Positions 53,318-62,300 of a stretch of DNA of 64,000 bases are shown here, piece after piece. The notes beneath the pieces are model-generated. The model was not told the origin of the DNA. It saw only the letters and a program-made list of their open reading frames with translations, and ran no database searches. Within the stretch, counting starts at the first letter, position 1. The number at the start of each line of letters is the position of its first letter. Where the stretch lies: the NCBI GenBank assembly GCA_963825315.1, contig CAWGST010000002.1:949170-1013169 (forward strand), read 5' to 3'. A program made the position numbers and the translations under genes. This DNA is from DASRLE01 sp963825315 (lineage in GTDB: Bacteria; Verrucomicrobiota; Verrucomicrobiia; Limisphaerales; Palsa-1400).

Positions 53318-53509
53318 ATGATTAAGACAGCAAAAGAAACGGCCAAAGGCGGAGGCGATTTGGTACTTCAGGAAATTTGGCGCATCAAAGATGAATTGTC
53401 TGCCGCTCGAGGGCACGATGTGCATCGTCTTTTCGCTGACGCCCGCAAACGACAAAAACTTTCCGGCCATCCGGTCGTGAATCTTCAAACCAAGCGCCGC
53501 AAGGCGTGA
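53318..53509 (+). CDS. small partner (antitoxin-like) of the PIN protein
   Basis: The 63-residue protein MIKTAKETAKGGGDLVLQEI has the helical segment WRIKDELSAARGHDVHRLFA and a basic tail (KLSGHPVVNLQTKRRKA). It starts 2 bp after the PIN stop. Small proteins with WxxKDxLxxxxG and D-x-x-R are typical partners of this PIN subgroup. The name 'antitoxin' is inferred from position. Confidence 0.72.
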   Translation: MIKTAKETAKGGGDLVLQEIWRIKDELSAARGHDVHRLFADARKRQKLSGHPVVNLQTKRRKA

Positions 53510-53517
53510 AAGAAGGA

Positions 53518-53605
53518 ATCAGGTGCCTTCCAGCTTCCGCAAAGGGCGCACATCGACCGCTTCCATATGCCGGCGGCGCGGGTGGCCTGCAATCCGAGAT
53601 CGGTG
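53518..53605 (-). pseudogene. duplicated 3' end of the HAD hydrolase gene
   Basis: These 88 bp match the 3' end of the HAD gene (54268-54353) in the same orientation, including the stop codon position, with a few mismatches and a 2-bp insertion. Only about 28 codons are present, with no start. It marks one side of a 660-bp segment holding a WG-repeat-like gene and a broken antitoxin. Confidence 0.75.
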
Positions 53606-53704
53606 ACCCCTTTGACCTTTGACTTTGAGGAAGGGGGTGGGGCAGCAGCTCACTACGGCGCATTCGTTAGCGCGTTGCCTCCAGCGCCTTGTTGGCTTTT
53701 TCGA

Positions 53705-53974
53705 TTATTCCGTTATCCAGTTCCCTTTCTTGAAGAGAACGTTTCGACCGGACACACTGCGAAACTCTCCCACTGATGTCACTGCGAGGTCTTTCAGCTT
53801 CTTCCCTGTCTCGTCGTAGATTCCATACCAGCTTCCCTTCTTGAAGATGATAATGTCGGTTCCGTGACCGCATAGTTCGCCAATGGAGGACGCTGCGAGG
53901 TCCTTGATTTTTTTGCCGCTATCTCCGAAAACGGCATACCAGCTTCCTTTAAGTTGAACGTCTGAGATTGCCAT
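53705..53974 (-). CDS. short repeat protein (WG/KTSC-like repeats)
   Basis: The 89-residue protein contains two and a half copies of a ~38-residue unit: GSWYAVFGDSGKKIKDLAAS, then GSWYGIYDETGKKLKDLAVT, then a third start (NVLFKKGNWI). The pattern resembles WG-type beta repeats (Trp-Tyr...Gly-Lys-Lys) of unknown function. No signal peptide. The ATG at 53974 begins MAISDVQLKG. It stands between the HAD duplication and the antitoxin relic and could be an accessory gene carried by the same insertion. Confidence 0.6.
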   Translation of the reverse strand: MAISDVQLKGSWYAVFGDSGKKIKDLAASSIGELCGHGTDIIIFKKGSWYGIYDETGKKLKDLAVTSVGEFRSVSGRNVLFKKGNWITE

Positions 53975-54003
53975 GATGTTTATTCTTTCTGTGTGTGGCT
54001 TTC

Positions 54004-54216
54004 TTATTGGCGGCTGCCGTCGCCGGGCAAATCCAATCGCCGATCCAATTCTTGCAGCGTCGCAAATTCCGAAGCGGGCTGGTCAATTGTTGTTGAAAGT
54101 TATTTGCGGTAAGCAGCATCGCCGGCATCCTGAAGCGACACCAGAAATGCAGTCAGGTGCCGCTGCTCGTTTGCGTTCAACGCGGACAATTCTTGTTTCA
54201 ATGCCTCAATGCTCAC
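54004..54216 (-). pseudogene. antitoxin-like gene interrupted by an in-frame stop
   Basis: From GTG at 54216 the frame reads VSIEALKQELSALNANEQRH and LVSLQDAGDAAYRK, then TAA (54102-54100). It continues in the same frame as LSTTIDQPASEFATLQELDR and RLDLPGDGSRQ to a TAA at 54004. The whole matches the common small antitoxin of type 'Lspe.RhrLtAyL...R.D'. A single base change (for example CAA to TAA) would explain the stop. No intact toxin gene is next to it. Confidence 0.65.
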
Positions 54217-54268
54217 GTCCTGAAAGTAACACCTTAAAAGTGTCCCCGCAAGCCAAAGGTTGGATTGA

Positions 54269-54859
54269 TCAGGCGCCGTCCGGCTTCCGCAACGGGCGCA
54301 CATCGACCGCCTCCATGCCGGCGGCGCGGATGGCTTCCAGTCCGAGATCGGTGTCCTCGTAGGCGCGGCAGAATTGCGGGGCCACGCCCAGGCGGCGCGC
54401 CGCTTCCAGGAAAATATCCGGCGCGGGTTTCTGCCGCATTACATCTTCGCTGGTCACGACCGCCTGGAACAAATGCCGGATGCCCAGATGCGTCAGAACT
54501 TCGTTGATATGCGAATAAATGCCGCCGGAGGCGACGGCCATCGGAATGATGCCATAATGCTCCCGCGCAATGTTCACCACGACCTCCACCTCCTGCACTT
54601 GCGGCAAGAAGTGCATGTAGGCCGCCTCCTTTTCCCTCGAAGCGGCGAGGGGATCCAACTCCCGTCCTTGTTCCCGGCTCAACATTTTCAAAATGTCCCG
54701 CGACGGCACGCCGCCCAGCGCGTAAAAACGGTCTTCCGGAAAATCGAGCCGGTAGCGCTCCGCCACCATATGCCAGGCGCGCCAATGCAGCGGCATGGTG
54801 TCGGCCAGCGTGCCGTCGCAATCAAAAATCAGCGCCTGTGGAACCAGGGTCGAACTCAT
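54269..54859 (-). CDS. HAD-family hydrolase (beta-phosphoglucomutase-like)
   Basis: The 196-residue protein has the HAD motif I IFDCDGTLADTMPLHWRAW (DxDGT with both aspartates), a C1 cap (REQGRELDPLAASREKEAAY), motif II VASGGIY, motif III QKPAPDIFLEAARRLG (Lys) and motif IV YEDTDLGLEAIRAAG. It is a cytosolic phosphatase or phosphoglucomutase of the PGMB-like subgroup; the substrate cannot be told. The ATG overlaps the prfA stop (ATGA), so the two are coupled. Confidence 0.85.
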   Translation of the reverse strand: MSSTLVPQALIFDCDGTLADTMPLHWRAWHMVAERYRLDFPEDRFYALGGVPSRDILKMLSREQGRELDPLAASREKEAAYMHFLPQVQEVEVVVNIAREHYGIIPMAVASGGIYSHINEVLTHLGIRHLFQAVVTSEDVMRQKPAPDIFLEAARRLGVAPQFCRAYEDTDLGLEAIRAAGMEAVDVRPLRKPDGA

Positions 54860-55935
54860 AAATTTAAAGCCGCCAGCCGCTTTTCCAGATCATCCGCCAT
54901 TAACGGCTCAATCAGGCAATCGATGTTGCCCTCGATCAACACCGGCAGATTGTAAAGCGTCAATTCGATGCGGTGATCGGTCACGCGGTTTTGCGGAAAA
55001 TTGTAGGTGCGGATGCGTTCGTTGCGTTCGCCGGTGCCGACCTGCTCTTTTCTGTGCGCCGCATAGCGGGCATTTTCCGCGGCGATTTTGGCCTCCAGCA
55101 AACGCGAGCGCAACACGGTCATGGCCCGGGCCTTGTTTTTTTGCTGCGACCGTTCATCGGCGCAGCGCACGATCATGCCCGTCGGCTTGTAGATGATTTG
55201 CACGGCCGAATCCGTGGTATTGACACCCTGGCCGCCTTTGCCGGAAGCCCGGCAAACGTTGATTTCCAAATCTTCCGGCTTGATCTCGATGTCCACTTCC
55301 TCCGCCTCGGGCAGCACCGCCACCGTGGCCGTGCTGGTGTGAATCCGCCCTTGCGCCTCGGTCGCCGGCACGCGCTGCACACGATGGACGCCGCTCTCAT
55401 ATTTCAGGCGCTTGAAGACATCCACGCCGGTCACGCCAAAAATCACCTCCTTGAAGCCTCCCAGGTCCGAAGGGCTGCTGTCCATGCTCTGGACCTTCCA
55501 GCCGCGGCCCTCGGCGTAGCGGGTGTACATGCGATAGAGATCGGCGGCGAACAAGGCGGATTCCGAACCGCCGGCCCCGGCGCGAATCTCGATGATGGTG
55601 TTGCGCGAATCGGCCGGATCGGGCGGAGCGAGGCCCAATTGCAATTGCCGGGCCAGCCGTTGTTCTTCGGTTTGAAGCTGGGCGATTTCGTCCCTGGCCA
55701 ATTGCGCCATTTCGCTGCCGGCGGGTTCGGTTTTCAACAAGGCGGCGTGTTGCGCCAGATCATCCACCACTTTGAGATAGCGCCCGCCCGCCACGTTCAA
55801 CTCCTTGAGCCGGGCGTATTCCCGCGAAAGCTCCTGCAATCGGGCCGTGTTGCCGAGCACCTTCGGGTCGCTCAAAGCGGCTTCGACCTCGCTGTAACGG
55901 CGCGAGAATTTCTCAATGTAGGGGCGCAGGTTCAT
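54856..55935 (-). CDS. prfA: peptide chain release factor 1
   Basis: The 359-residue factor has the RF1-type tripeptide context (VQRVPATEAQGRIHTSTATV, PAT) and the catalytic GGQ in RASGKGGQGVNTTDSAVQII. RF1 reads UAA and UAG and hydrolyses the peptidyl-tRNA ester in the ribosome. Length is standard. Start ATG at 55935 (MNLRPYIEKFSRRYSEVEAA). It precedes the HAD gene with a 4-bp overlap and follows the GATTAR hairpin. Confidence 0.95.
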   Translation of the reverse strand: MNLRPYIEKFSRRYSEVEAALSDPKVLGNTARLQELSREYARLKELNVAGGRYLKVVDDLAQHAALLKTEPAGSEMAQLARDEIAQLQTEEQRLARQLQLGLAPPDPADSRNTIIEIRAGAGGSESALFAADLYRMYTRYAEGRGWKVQSMDSSPSDLGGFKEVIFGVTGVDVFKRLKYESGVHRVQRVPATEAQGRIHTSTATVAVLPEAEEVDIEIKPEDLEINVCRASGKGGQGVNTTDSAVQIIYKPTGMIVRCADERSQQKNKARAMTVLRSRLLEAKIAAENARYAAHRKEQVGTGERNERIRTYNFPQNRVTDHRIELTLYNLPVLIEGNIDCLIEPLMADDLEKRLAALNL

Positions 55936-55942
55936 TTCCAGT

Positions 55943-56022
55943 TCCTAATCTTGATCTTAATCCTAATCCTAATCTTCTTCGTGCAATTTCGATTAAGATT
56001 ACGATTAGGATTAAGATCAGGA
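55943..56022. repeat. GATTAR hexamer inverted repeat (copy 4)
   Basis: CCTAATCTTGATCTTAATCC onward (55943-55976) and CGATTAAGATTACGATTAGG onward (55990-56022) are opposite-strand runs of the same hexamer that can fold into a long imperfect stem with a 13-nt loop. It sits between rpmE and prfA and may act as a transcription terminator or RNA structure. Confidence 0.8.
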
Positions 56023-56083
56023 GCGGCTGCTCAAAAAAGTGAAATCCGTCCGCCTTCCACGGGCGGGTGGCAGGGAAAGGGAG

Positions 56084-56329
56084 CTACTTCTTTTTCTTTT
56101 TGCCGGCGGCGGCGGCGGCCTGGGCGGCCTGCGTCTTGACCATGCGCTGCTGGAATTTATCCACGCGCCCGGCGGTATCAACGAATTTCTGGGTGCCGGT
56201 GTAAAAGGGGTGACACACGTTGCAAATACCGACCATGATCAACGCCTTGGTCGAGCGCGTCTTGATCACGTTGCCGCAGGCGCACCGGATTTCCGCTTCC
56301 ACATATTTTGGATGAATTTTGTCCTTCAT
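56084..56329 (-). CDS. rpmE: 50S ribosomal protein L31
   Basis: The 81-residue protein starts MKDKIHPKYVEAEIRCACGN and contains the zinc-type cysteines (CACG and CNVCHPFYTG, residues 16-42), and ends with an Ala/Lys tail. L31 helps join the ribosomal subunits. It is the zinc-binding (C+) form. It lies upstream of prfA in the same direction. Confidence 0.95.
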   Translation of the reverse strand: MKDKIHPKYVEAEIRCACGNVIKTRSTKALIMVGICNVCHPFYTGTQKFVDTAGRVDKFQQRMVKTQAAQAAAAAGKKKKK

Positions 56330-56380
56330 AAAAGCAAGGCCGGACAGCTTACCAGCCTTCCGCCTTTTGACAAGTTTTAT

Positions 56381-56944
56381 TTAAAGGGAAAGGAAGTTCC
56401 TGAGAATTTGCCGCCCATTCTCCGTCAAAATGCTTTCCGGATGAAACTGCACACCCCAAATCGGATGGCTCTTATGGCGCACGCCCATGATTTCGCCCTC
56501 CTCCGTTTCGGCCGTGATTTCCAGGCAATCCGGCAGCGTCTCCCGTTGGATCACCAGCGAATGATAGCGGGTGGCGGCGAAGGGATTGGCCATGCCCTTG
56601 AAAAGGTCCCGGCCATTGTGTTTGATGGGCGAAGTTTTGCCGTGCATGATGCGGTAATTCACCACCACCTGCGCGCCAAAAGAATAACCGATGCATTGAT
56701 GGCCGAGGCAGACCCCAAACAGCGGCACCTTGGGGCCAAAGGTCTGGATGATGGCATTGGACAACCCCGATTCGCGCGGCGAACACGGCCCGGGCGACAC
56801 CAGGATGCGGTCAGGATTCAACTCCCGAATTTGATCCAGGGAAATCTGATCATTGCGCCGCACCTCAAGCTCCGCCTTCAGCTCTCCGAGGTACTGCACC
56901 AGGTTGTAAGTAAACGAATCGTAATTGTCGATGACCAGGATCAT
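56381..56944 (-). CDS. trpG: class I glutamine amidotransferase, anthranilate/aminodeoxychorismate synthase component II
   Basis: The 187-residue amidotransferase has MILVIDNYDSFTYNLVQYLG, the nucleophile cysteine in PLFGVCLGHQCIGYSF, the signature HGKTSPIKHN and the His/Glu of the catalytic triad in GVQFHPESIL. It supplies ammonia from glutamine to chorismate for tryptophan (TrpG) or folate (PabA) synthesis; one protein can serve both. The chorismate-binding subunit is not in the window, so the exact role is open. Confidence 0.88.
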   Translation of the reverse strand: MILVIDNYDSFTYNLVQYLGELKAELEVRRNDQISLDQIRELNPDRILVSPGPCSPRESGLSNAIIQTFGPKVPLFGVCLGHQCIGYSFGAQVVVNYRIMHGKTSPIKHNGRDLFKGMANPFAATRYHSLVIQRETLPDCLEITAETEEGEIMGVRHKSHPIWGVQFHPESILTENGRQILRNFLSL

Positions 56945-56955
56945 TCAATATCCGG

Positions 56956-57381
56956 TCATTTCTTTTCGTCCGGCGGGGCCGCGCGAAGCTTCCAGCAATG
57001 ATCCAGACTGAGAGGGCCTGGGCCCGCCGCGGACAAATAAAGGAACACAAAACAATAAATGACGGCCAGTTCGCCTTGATTGTGGATGGGCCACCATGCG
57101 TAGGGCGCATGCTCCATAAAGTAAGCGACCGCCATTTCCCCGGAAAGAATGAACGCCGCGGGCCGGGTGAAAAGGCCCAGCAGGAGGAGCAGCCCGCCAA
57201 CCAACTCCAGAATGCCCGCAATGCCGACCGTTGAAAGAAGAGGAGGCGTTTCAACCCGGGTCGCCGGATATCCGAAAACTTTTTGCCCGCCATGGCACAA
57301 AATCAACCCGGCAATGACAACGCGCAGCAGGCTCAGGAGCCAGGGAGACCACTTCTCACAACATGCACACAATTTACACAT
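56956..57381 (-). CDS. DoxX-family membrane protein
   Basis: This 141-residue membrane protein of the DoxX type has four helices (LLSLLRVVIAGLILCHGGQK, VGIAGILELVGGLLLLLGLF and two more) and the motif GGQKVFGYPATRVETPPLLS. DoxX proteins occur with quinol oxidation, thiosulfate metabolism and redox stress; this one has no partner in sight. The start is ATG at 57381 (MCKLCACCEKWSPW), with an unusual cysteine-rich N-terminus that may bind metal or be oxidised. Confidence 0.8.
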   Translation of the reverse strand: MCKLCACCEKWSPWLLSLLRVVIAGLILCHGGQKVFGYPATRVETPPLLSTVGIAGILELVGGLLLLLGLFTRPAAFILSGEMAVAYFMEHAPYAWWPIHNQGELAVIYCFVFLYLSAAGPGPLSLDHCWKLRAAPPDEKK

Positions 57382-57438
57382 GACGTTCCTATACCTTATC
57401 GCCCCGCCCGGCCGCAATGGAAATCTTTGGCTCCCGCT

Positions 57439-57505
57439 CCTAATCTTAATCCTAATCTTAATCTTTGTACCGGAAGATTAAGATTAGGATTAGGATTAGG
57501 ATTGG
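57439..57505. repeat. GATTAR hexamer hairpin (copy 5)
   Basis: CCTAATCTTAATCCTAATCT (57439 onward) and AAGATTAAGATTAGGATTAG (57475 onward) form an almost perfect 27-bp stem with the loop TGTACCGG. On the minus strand the ubiD stop codon TAA (57498-57496) is part of this repeat, so the element has become the 3' end of ubiD and a probable terminator. Confidence 0.85.
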
Positions 57506-59022
57506 GAAGGAAACAGCAGGGCGATTTTTTTTCGCACGGCCTCGTCCATTTTAATGAGCGGCGGCCACTCGCGTTTGAATCCTTCGCCGGCCAGCTTTTT
57601 GGTGGCGTCAATTCCCATTTTTGTGCCGATGGCGAATTGACTCGTGGCATGGTCCAGCACGTCCGCCGGGCCCCGGGTAAAAATGGCGTCGCGCTGCGGA
57701 TCGGTCGTGGCGCAAAGACGGAACAACACTTCGCTGGTGTCATGCACATCAACGTCCGCGTCCACCACCACGATGTATTTGGTGAACATCATCTGGCCCA
57801 TGCCCCACAGGCCGTGCATGATTTTGTAGGCCTGCATGGGATAGGTCTTTTTGATGCTGACAAACACCAGATTGTGGAAAACCCCTTCGGCGGGCAGCGC
57901 CAGATCAACCAGTTCCGGGAAATTCATTTTCAAGACCGGCAGGAACAACCGCACGCTGGCCGTGCCAATGTAAAAATCCTCCATCGGCGGCCTCCCGACA
58001 ATCGTCGCCGGATAAACGGCGTCCTTGCGATGGGTGAGGGCGGTGATGTGAAAGGCGGGATACAAATCCGGCAGCGAATAATAGCCGGTGTGATCGCCGA
58101 AAGGCCCTTCCGTGTGCAACGGCTCCTTCGGGTCCACGTAGCCTTCGATGACAAAATCGGCGTCGGCGGGGACCTCCAAATCGTTGGTCAGGCATTTGAC
58201 CAATTCGACGGATTTCTTGCGCAAATAGCCGGCCAGCAAAAACTCGTCCATGCCATCCGGCAGCGGGGCCGAGGCGCAAAAGGTCAGCACCGGATCGCCG
58301 CCCAGGAAAACGCTGACGGGCATGGGCTGGCCGCTTTCGTAATAGCGTTTGCCGTGGCGGGCGGCGACTTTTTGGAGTTGCCAGTGCATGCCCGCGGTTT
58401 GGCCGTCGAAGATTTGCATGCGGTACATGCCCACATTGCGTTCGCCGGTGTCGGGGTCCCGGGTCACCACGCAAGGCAGGGTGATAAAGCGTCCCGCATC
58501 GAGCGGCCAGCATTTGAGAATGGGCAGGGAGGCCAAAGTCGGAAAGGATGAAGGCTGAAGGCTAAAGGCTGAAGTCGGACTGGCCTCGCGCGCGCCACTG
58601 GCCAATTCTGCGGCCCGGAGCACTACTTCCTGGCACGCGCCCTCGCTTACGAGCTTTGGTTTGGCGTGACGCAAGTCCAAAGCCAGGCCGAGCAATTTAA
58701 TCGCCTCCTCAAAACCAACCGGCGGCCTGGCCTTGAGCAACGCGCCCAATTCCCGCGCCGCCTCTTCGACCGACCCGGCCCCCATGCTCAGGGCCATGCG
58801 TTGATGCGAGCCGAGCGTGTTGATGGCCACCGGAAAGGGCGACACCCGCCCGTTGACCGTCGGTTGTTCAATGAGCAGCGCCTGGCCGCCGCCCGGCGAT
58901 TTCATTTCGCGATCGGCCAATGCGGTGATTTCCAATTCAGTGGCGATCGGCTGGGAGACGCGTTTGAGTTCGCCGGCCTTATCCAACGCTTGCACAAACT
59001 GGCCAAAGGAATCGTGGGCCAT
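57496..59022 (-). CDS. ubiD: UbiD-family decarboxylase
   Basis: The 508-residue UbiD-type decarboxylase starts MAHDSFGQFVQALDKAGELK. The prFMN-binding and catalytic region reads RNVGMYRMQIFDGQTAGMHW and HTEGPFGDHTGYYSLPDLYP (the E-R-E site), then VDADVDVHDTSEVLFRL. UbiD enzymes need prenylated FMN made by UbiX and act in ubiquinone or menaquinone synthesis; the exact pathway here is unknown. A 20-residue insert, EASPTSAFSLQPSSFPT, sits near residue 155 and is translated GAAGGCTAAAGGCT-type repeat DNA. The last three codons and stop come from the GATTAR hairpin. Confidence 0.9.
   Translation of the reverse strand: MAHDSFGQFVQALDKAGELKRVSQPIATELEITALADREMKSPGGGQALLIEQPTVNGRVSPFPVAINTLGSHQRMALSMGAGSVEEAARELGALLKARPPVGFEEAIKLLGLALDLRHAKPKLVSEGACQEVVLRAAELASGAREASPTSAFSLQPSSFPTLASLPILKCWPLDAGRFITLPCVVTRDPDTGERNVGMYRMQIFDGQTAGMHWQLQKVAARHGKRYYESGQPMPVSVFLGGDPVLTFCASAPLPDGMDEFLLAGYLRKKSVELVKCLTNDLEVPADADFVIEGYVDPKEPLHTEGPFGDHTGYYSLPDLYPAFHITALTHRKDAVYPATIVGRPPMEDFYIGTASVRLFLPVLKMNFPELVDLALPAEGVFHNLVFVSIKKTYPMQAYKIMHGLWGMGQMMFTKYIVVVDADVDVHDTSEVLFRLCATTDPQRDAIFTRGPADVLDHATSQFAIGTKMGIDATKKLAGEGFKREWPPLIKMDEAVRKKIALLFPSQS
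58541..58576. repeat. GAAGGCTAAAGG repeat inserted in the ubiD coding region
   Basis: GGATGAAGGCTGAAGGCTAA plus AGGCTGAAG is the same repeat as the intergenic GCTGAAGGCTAAAGG at 41408. Here it encodes an in-frame insert in UbiD. Confidence 0.65.
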
Positions 59023-59308
59023 GTTATGATTCGGGACTCGTCATGGGATGAACTCTAGGTGTTTCAACAGCAAAGTTCAAAGTTTTTGGATGTCGAATAT
59101 TGGGCGAACGCTGACGGCAAAGGTTGGCAGGAATACAGTGAGAATCGGCAGTGCAGATTTTTCAACGTTCGGCGCACACCTTTACAGGGGAAATTGATTG
59201 ATTTTGCTTCTGGAAAATCCGATAACCTTTCAGTAAATAAAGAACCCTAATTAAGTCAAATCAGAACTGATGGCCGTCGTGTCATCCCTGATTTAACCGT
59301 CAAATCAT
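59023..59308. other. 286-bp divergent intergenic region
   Basis: It separates ubiD and the pectinesterase. No gene or clear promoter was recognised; the stretch is AT-richer toward the pectinesterase start. Confidence 0.5.
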
Positions 59309-62300
59309 ATGAACAACTTCGCATTCCATTCCCGCAATATCGTCTCTCTGCTCCTATCGCTTGCCTGCTTCGCGCTGGCGGCGCTGTCGCGCGCCGGCAC
59401 GGCGTATTGGACGGCTGGCGGCGCGGATACCAACTGGTCAACGGGCGGCAACTGGGCCGGCGGCACCGGCACAGCCGGTGTGCCCGGCCCAACCGACAGC
59501 GTGGTCTTTGGGCCGGCCGGAACGAACACGGCCGCTTTCGTCATCAGTAATTATGTGGACAGCGTCACCAGCAACTTTGGCGGCACGATTGGCTCGCTGC
59601 AATACACGAACGCGGCGGGCTATCAAAATACATTGATTGCGCCGGGAGTGTCGCTGTGGGTCACGAACGCGAGCGTCGCGACTGCGACGCAGGCGGCGGG
59701 TGACGCGCTCATGGTGGGGGGATACAACAGCGGCACATCGGGGGGGGCCACGATTTCCGGTCCCGGAGCAAGCTTGGTGGTCAGCAATACGAACGGGCAA
59801 TTCATCGTCTCCCAGGCCGGGACGGCCGCGACGCTGAATCTGTCGAACCTGGACACGCTGGTGACCTGCGTCAGCCGGCTCGGCGTGGGCGTCCCGCCCA
59901 AATACAACTGGGGCGTCATCACTGCGACCGACGGGGGAGCGTTGATACTGGCCAAAACCAACTACATCTCGACCGCATTCAGCATGGTCCCTGGCGTCGC
60001 CATCAGCTACACCAACTGGGTGGGATACGTTTATGTGTCAGGCCATGAAATTGAGGAAGCCATCGAGGTCGGCAACGGAGCGGACAACAGCATCGGCGCG
60101 GCCAGCTCCATTCTGCTGGGCCTGACCAACGGATTCTATATTGACAGCATGGGCGTGGGCAAATCCAAATCCGCCAACGCCGCGGCAGTGGTCAAGTTCA
60201 ATCCCGCCTTCACCAGCCAAAGCCCGACGGCCTGGTTTCGCGGCACCAAAGGCAGCGCCTCGGGGCGCGTGGCCTTCCTGGCCATTGGTGACAACGCCAC
60301 CGGGGGCAGCTCCGGCACCGCCGCCAACGGCACGATGGACTTCACCGGAGGATCGGTGGACGCGATGGTGGATTTGATGTTTTTGGGCATCGACAAGAAC
60401 GCCAACAGCGGCGCCGGCGCCAACACCGGCACGCTGACGTTCACCGCGGGGAGTTTCAACATCAACGCCCTGACCTTGGGCGCGCAGGAATCTTCCACGG
60501 CGGCCAACGAAAATCCCTGCGTTGGCATTGTCAACGTCAGTGGCGCCGGCGCAACCCTCACTGTCAACAATGTCCTGGAATTGGGCCACACCGCCATTTC
60601 GGCGCCGACCAGCACCGGCCCGGCCAACACCCTGGGCGCGCTCAACATCACCAACGGCGCCGCCTATGTCAATAATATCATCGTCGGCGCTTTGAGCGCC
60701 GGCAACGCCGTCCTGGTCAGCGGCGGCGCGCTGATCGTTTCCAACACGCTGGCGACCAACGGCAACGGGCTGGCCAGCTTGTCGCTTGCCAATGCCACCC
60801 TGGGCTTGAACATTCCGGCCAGCGGCTTGCCGGTCAGTTTGACCAAAGCCCTGGTCACCGGCGGCGCCTCCAACGTCATTCAAATCCTGTCGGCCCCCGT
60901 TTTCTCCTCCTATCCGCAGCAGATCAAGCTGATCAAATACACGAGCCTCTCGGGCGCGGGCTGCAATTTCGGGTTTGGCGCGACCCCCTTGCCGTCTTCG
61001 GCCCCCAACGCTTACCTGACCAACACTGGCAATTCAATTGATCTCGTTCTGCCCAACGATCCGCGGCCAGTCATCGCCCTCCCCGAGCCTGCCAGTTACA
61101 GCGGCAATCTGGGCGACAATGTGAACTTCACCGTTCTCGTCAACCCGGCGAGCGTGACGCCACTCTCTTATCAGTGGTATTATTACAACACGGGCGCGAC
61201 CAACGCGGTGACCAACGGGCTGACGGCTGACAATGCCACCCTCTCCGGCGCGACCAACGCCACGCTCTCGATCTCCAACGGCCAGGCGGACGAAAACGGC
61301 AATTACTTTGTGGTGGTGACCAACATTTACGGTTCGGCCGCCAGTAGCGTTGCCGTGCTCAACTTGAGCCAGAATTGCGTGTCGCCGGGCATCACCGGTC
61401 CCGCCAGTCAGACTGTCATCCTGGGCAACAACGCCACTTTTACCGCGAGCGTTTCGGCCAATCCCGCCGCCACCATTTGGTGGACGCGGAATGGGACTAC
61501 GGTCGGTGGCGCCACTTCGAGCAGCTTGACGGTCACCAACGCCCAATATCCGGGGGACGACCAGGCGCAGTACTGCATCATTGCCAGCAACGCCTGCGGC
61601 GCGCAGACCAACTGCGCCACGCTCTCGGTGATTTGGGGGCCGGTGATCAGCAATCAGCCCGTCAGCCTCGTGATCACCGACGGCCAGCAAGCGTCTTTTG
61701 CCGTGGTTGCCGGCGGCATGCCGGCCCCCGGCTATCAATGGAACTTCGATAACAATCCCATTTCCGGCGCGTCCAATCCGACCGCGCTGACCGCCAACCT
61801 GGTCATCGCCGGCGCGTCGGCCGCGAACATGGGGACCTATTCTGTGACGATCACCAACGCGGCGGGCACGGTGGGCAGTTCCAATGTGACGCTGACCGTC
61901 AATTCGGCGAGCCTGGCCATCGCGGCCACGTCCCCGGCCAACGGTCAATCTGGCGTCTGCTATGACACGCCGTTGGCGATTACTTTTAACCAGCCGCCCT
62001 CGCTCGGAACCACGAACCTGATTCGCATTTACAACGCCGCCAACCCCGCCGCGCCGGTGGACACGGTGGACGTGAGCCTGGGCGCCCTGCAAGCGCGGAC
62101 GGTCGGCGGCGTCGCGCTCAAATCGTACGCGGTGCTGATCAATGGAAATGTCGCCACAGTTTATCCGCATTCCAACGTGATGACCTTTAACCAGACTTAT
62201 TACGTGACGATTGACAACGGCGCTTTCACCGACGCCAGCGGGGCTGATTTCGCCGGCCTGACCAACACGAGCGCCTGGAGCTTCAGCACCAAGCCGACGG

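Noticed and set aside
55943..57505. True telomere or replication end from GATTAR repeats
   Set aside because: The arrays are internal, short and dispersed between ordinary genes, so no chromosome end is implied.
59059..59250. 63-codon frame upstream of the pectinesterase
   Set aside because: No recognisable features and no ribosome site; likely chance.
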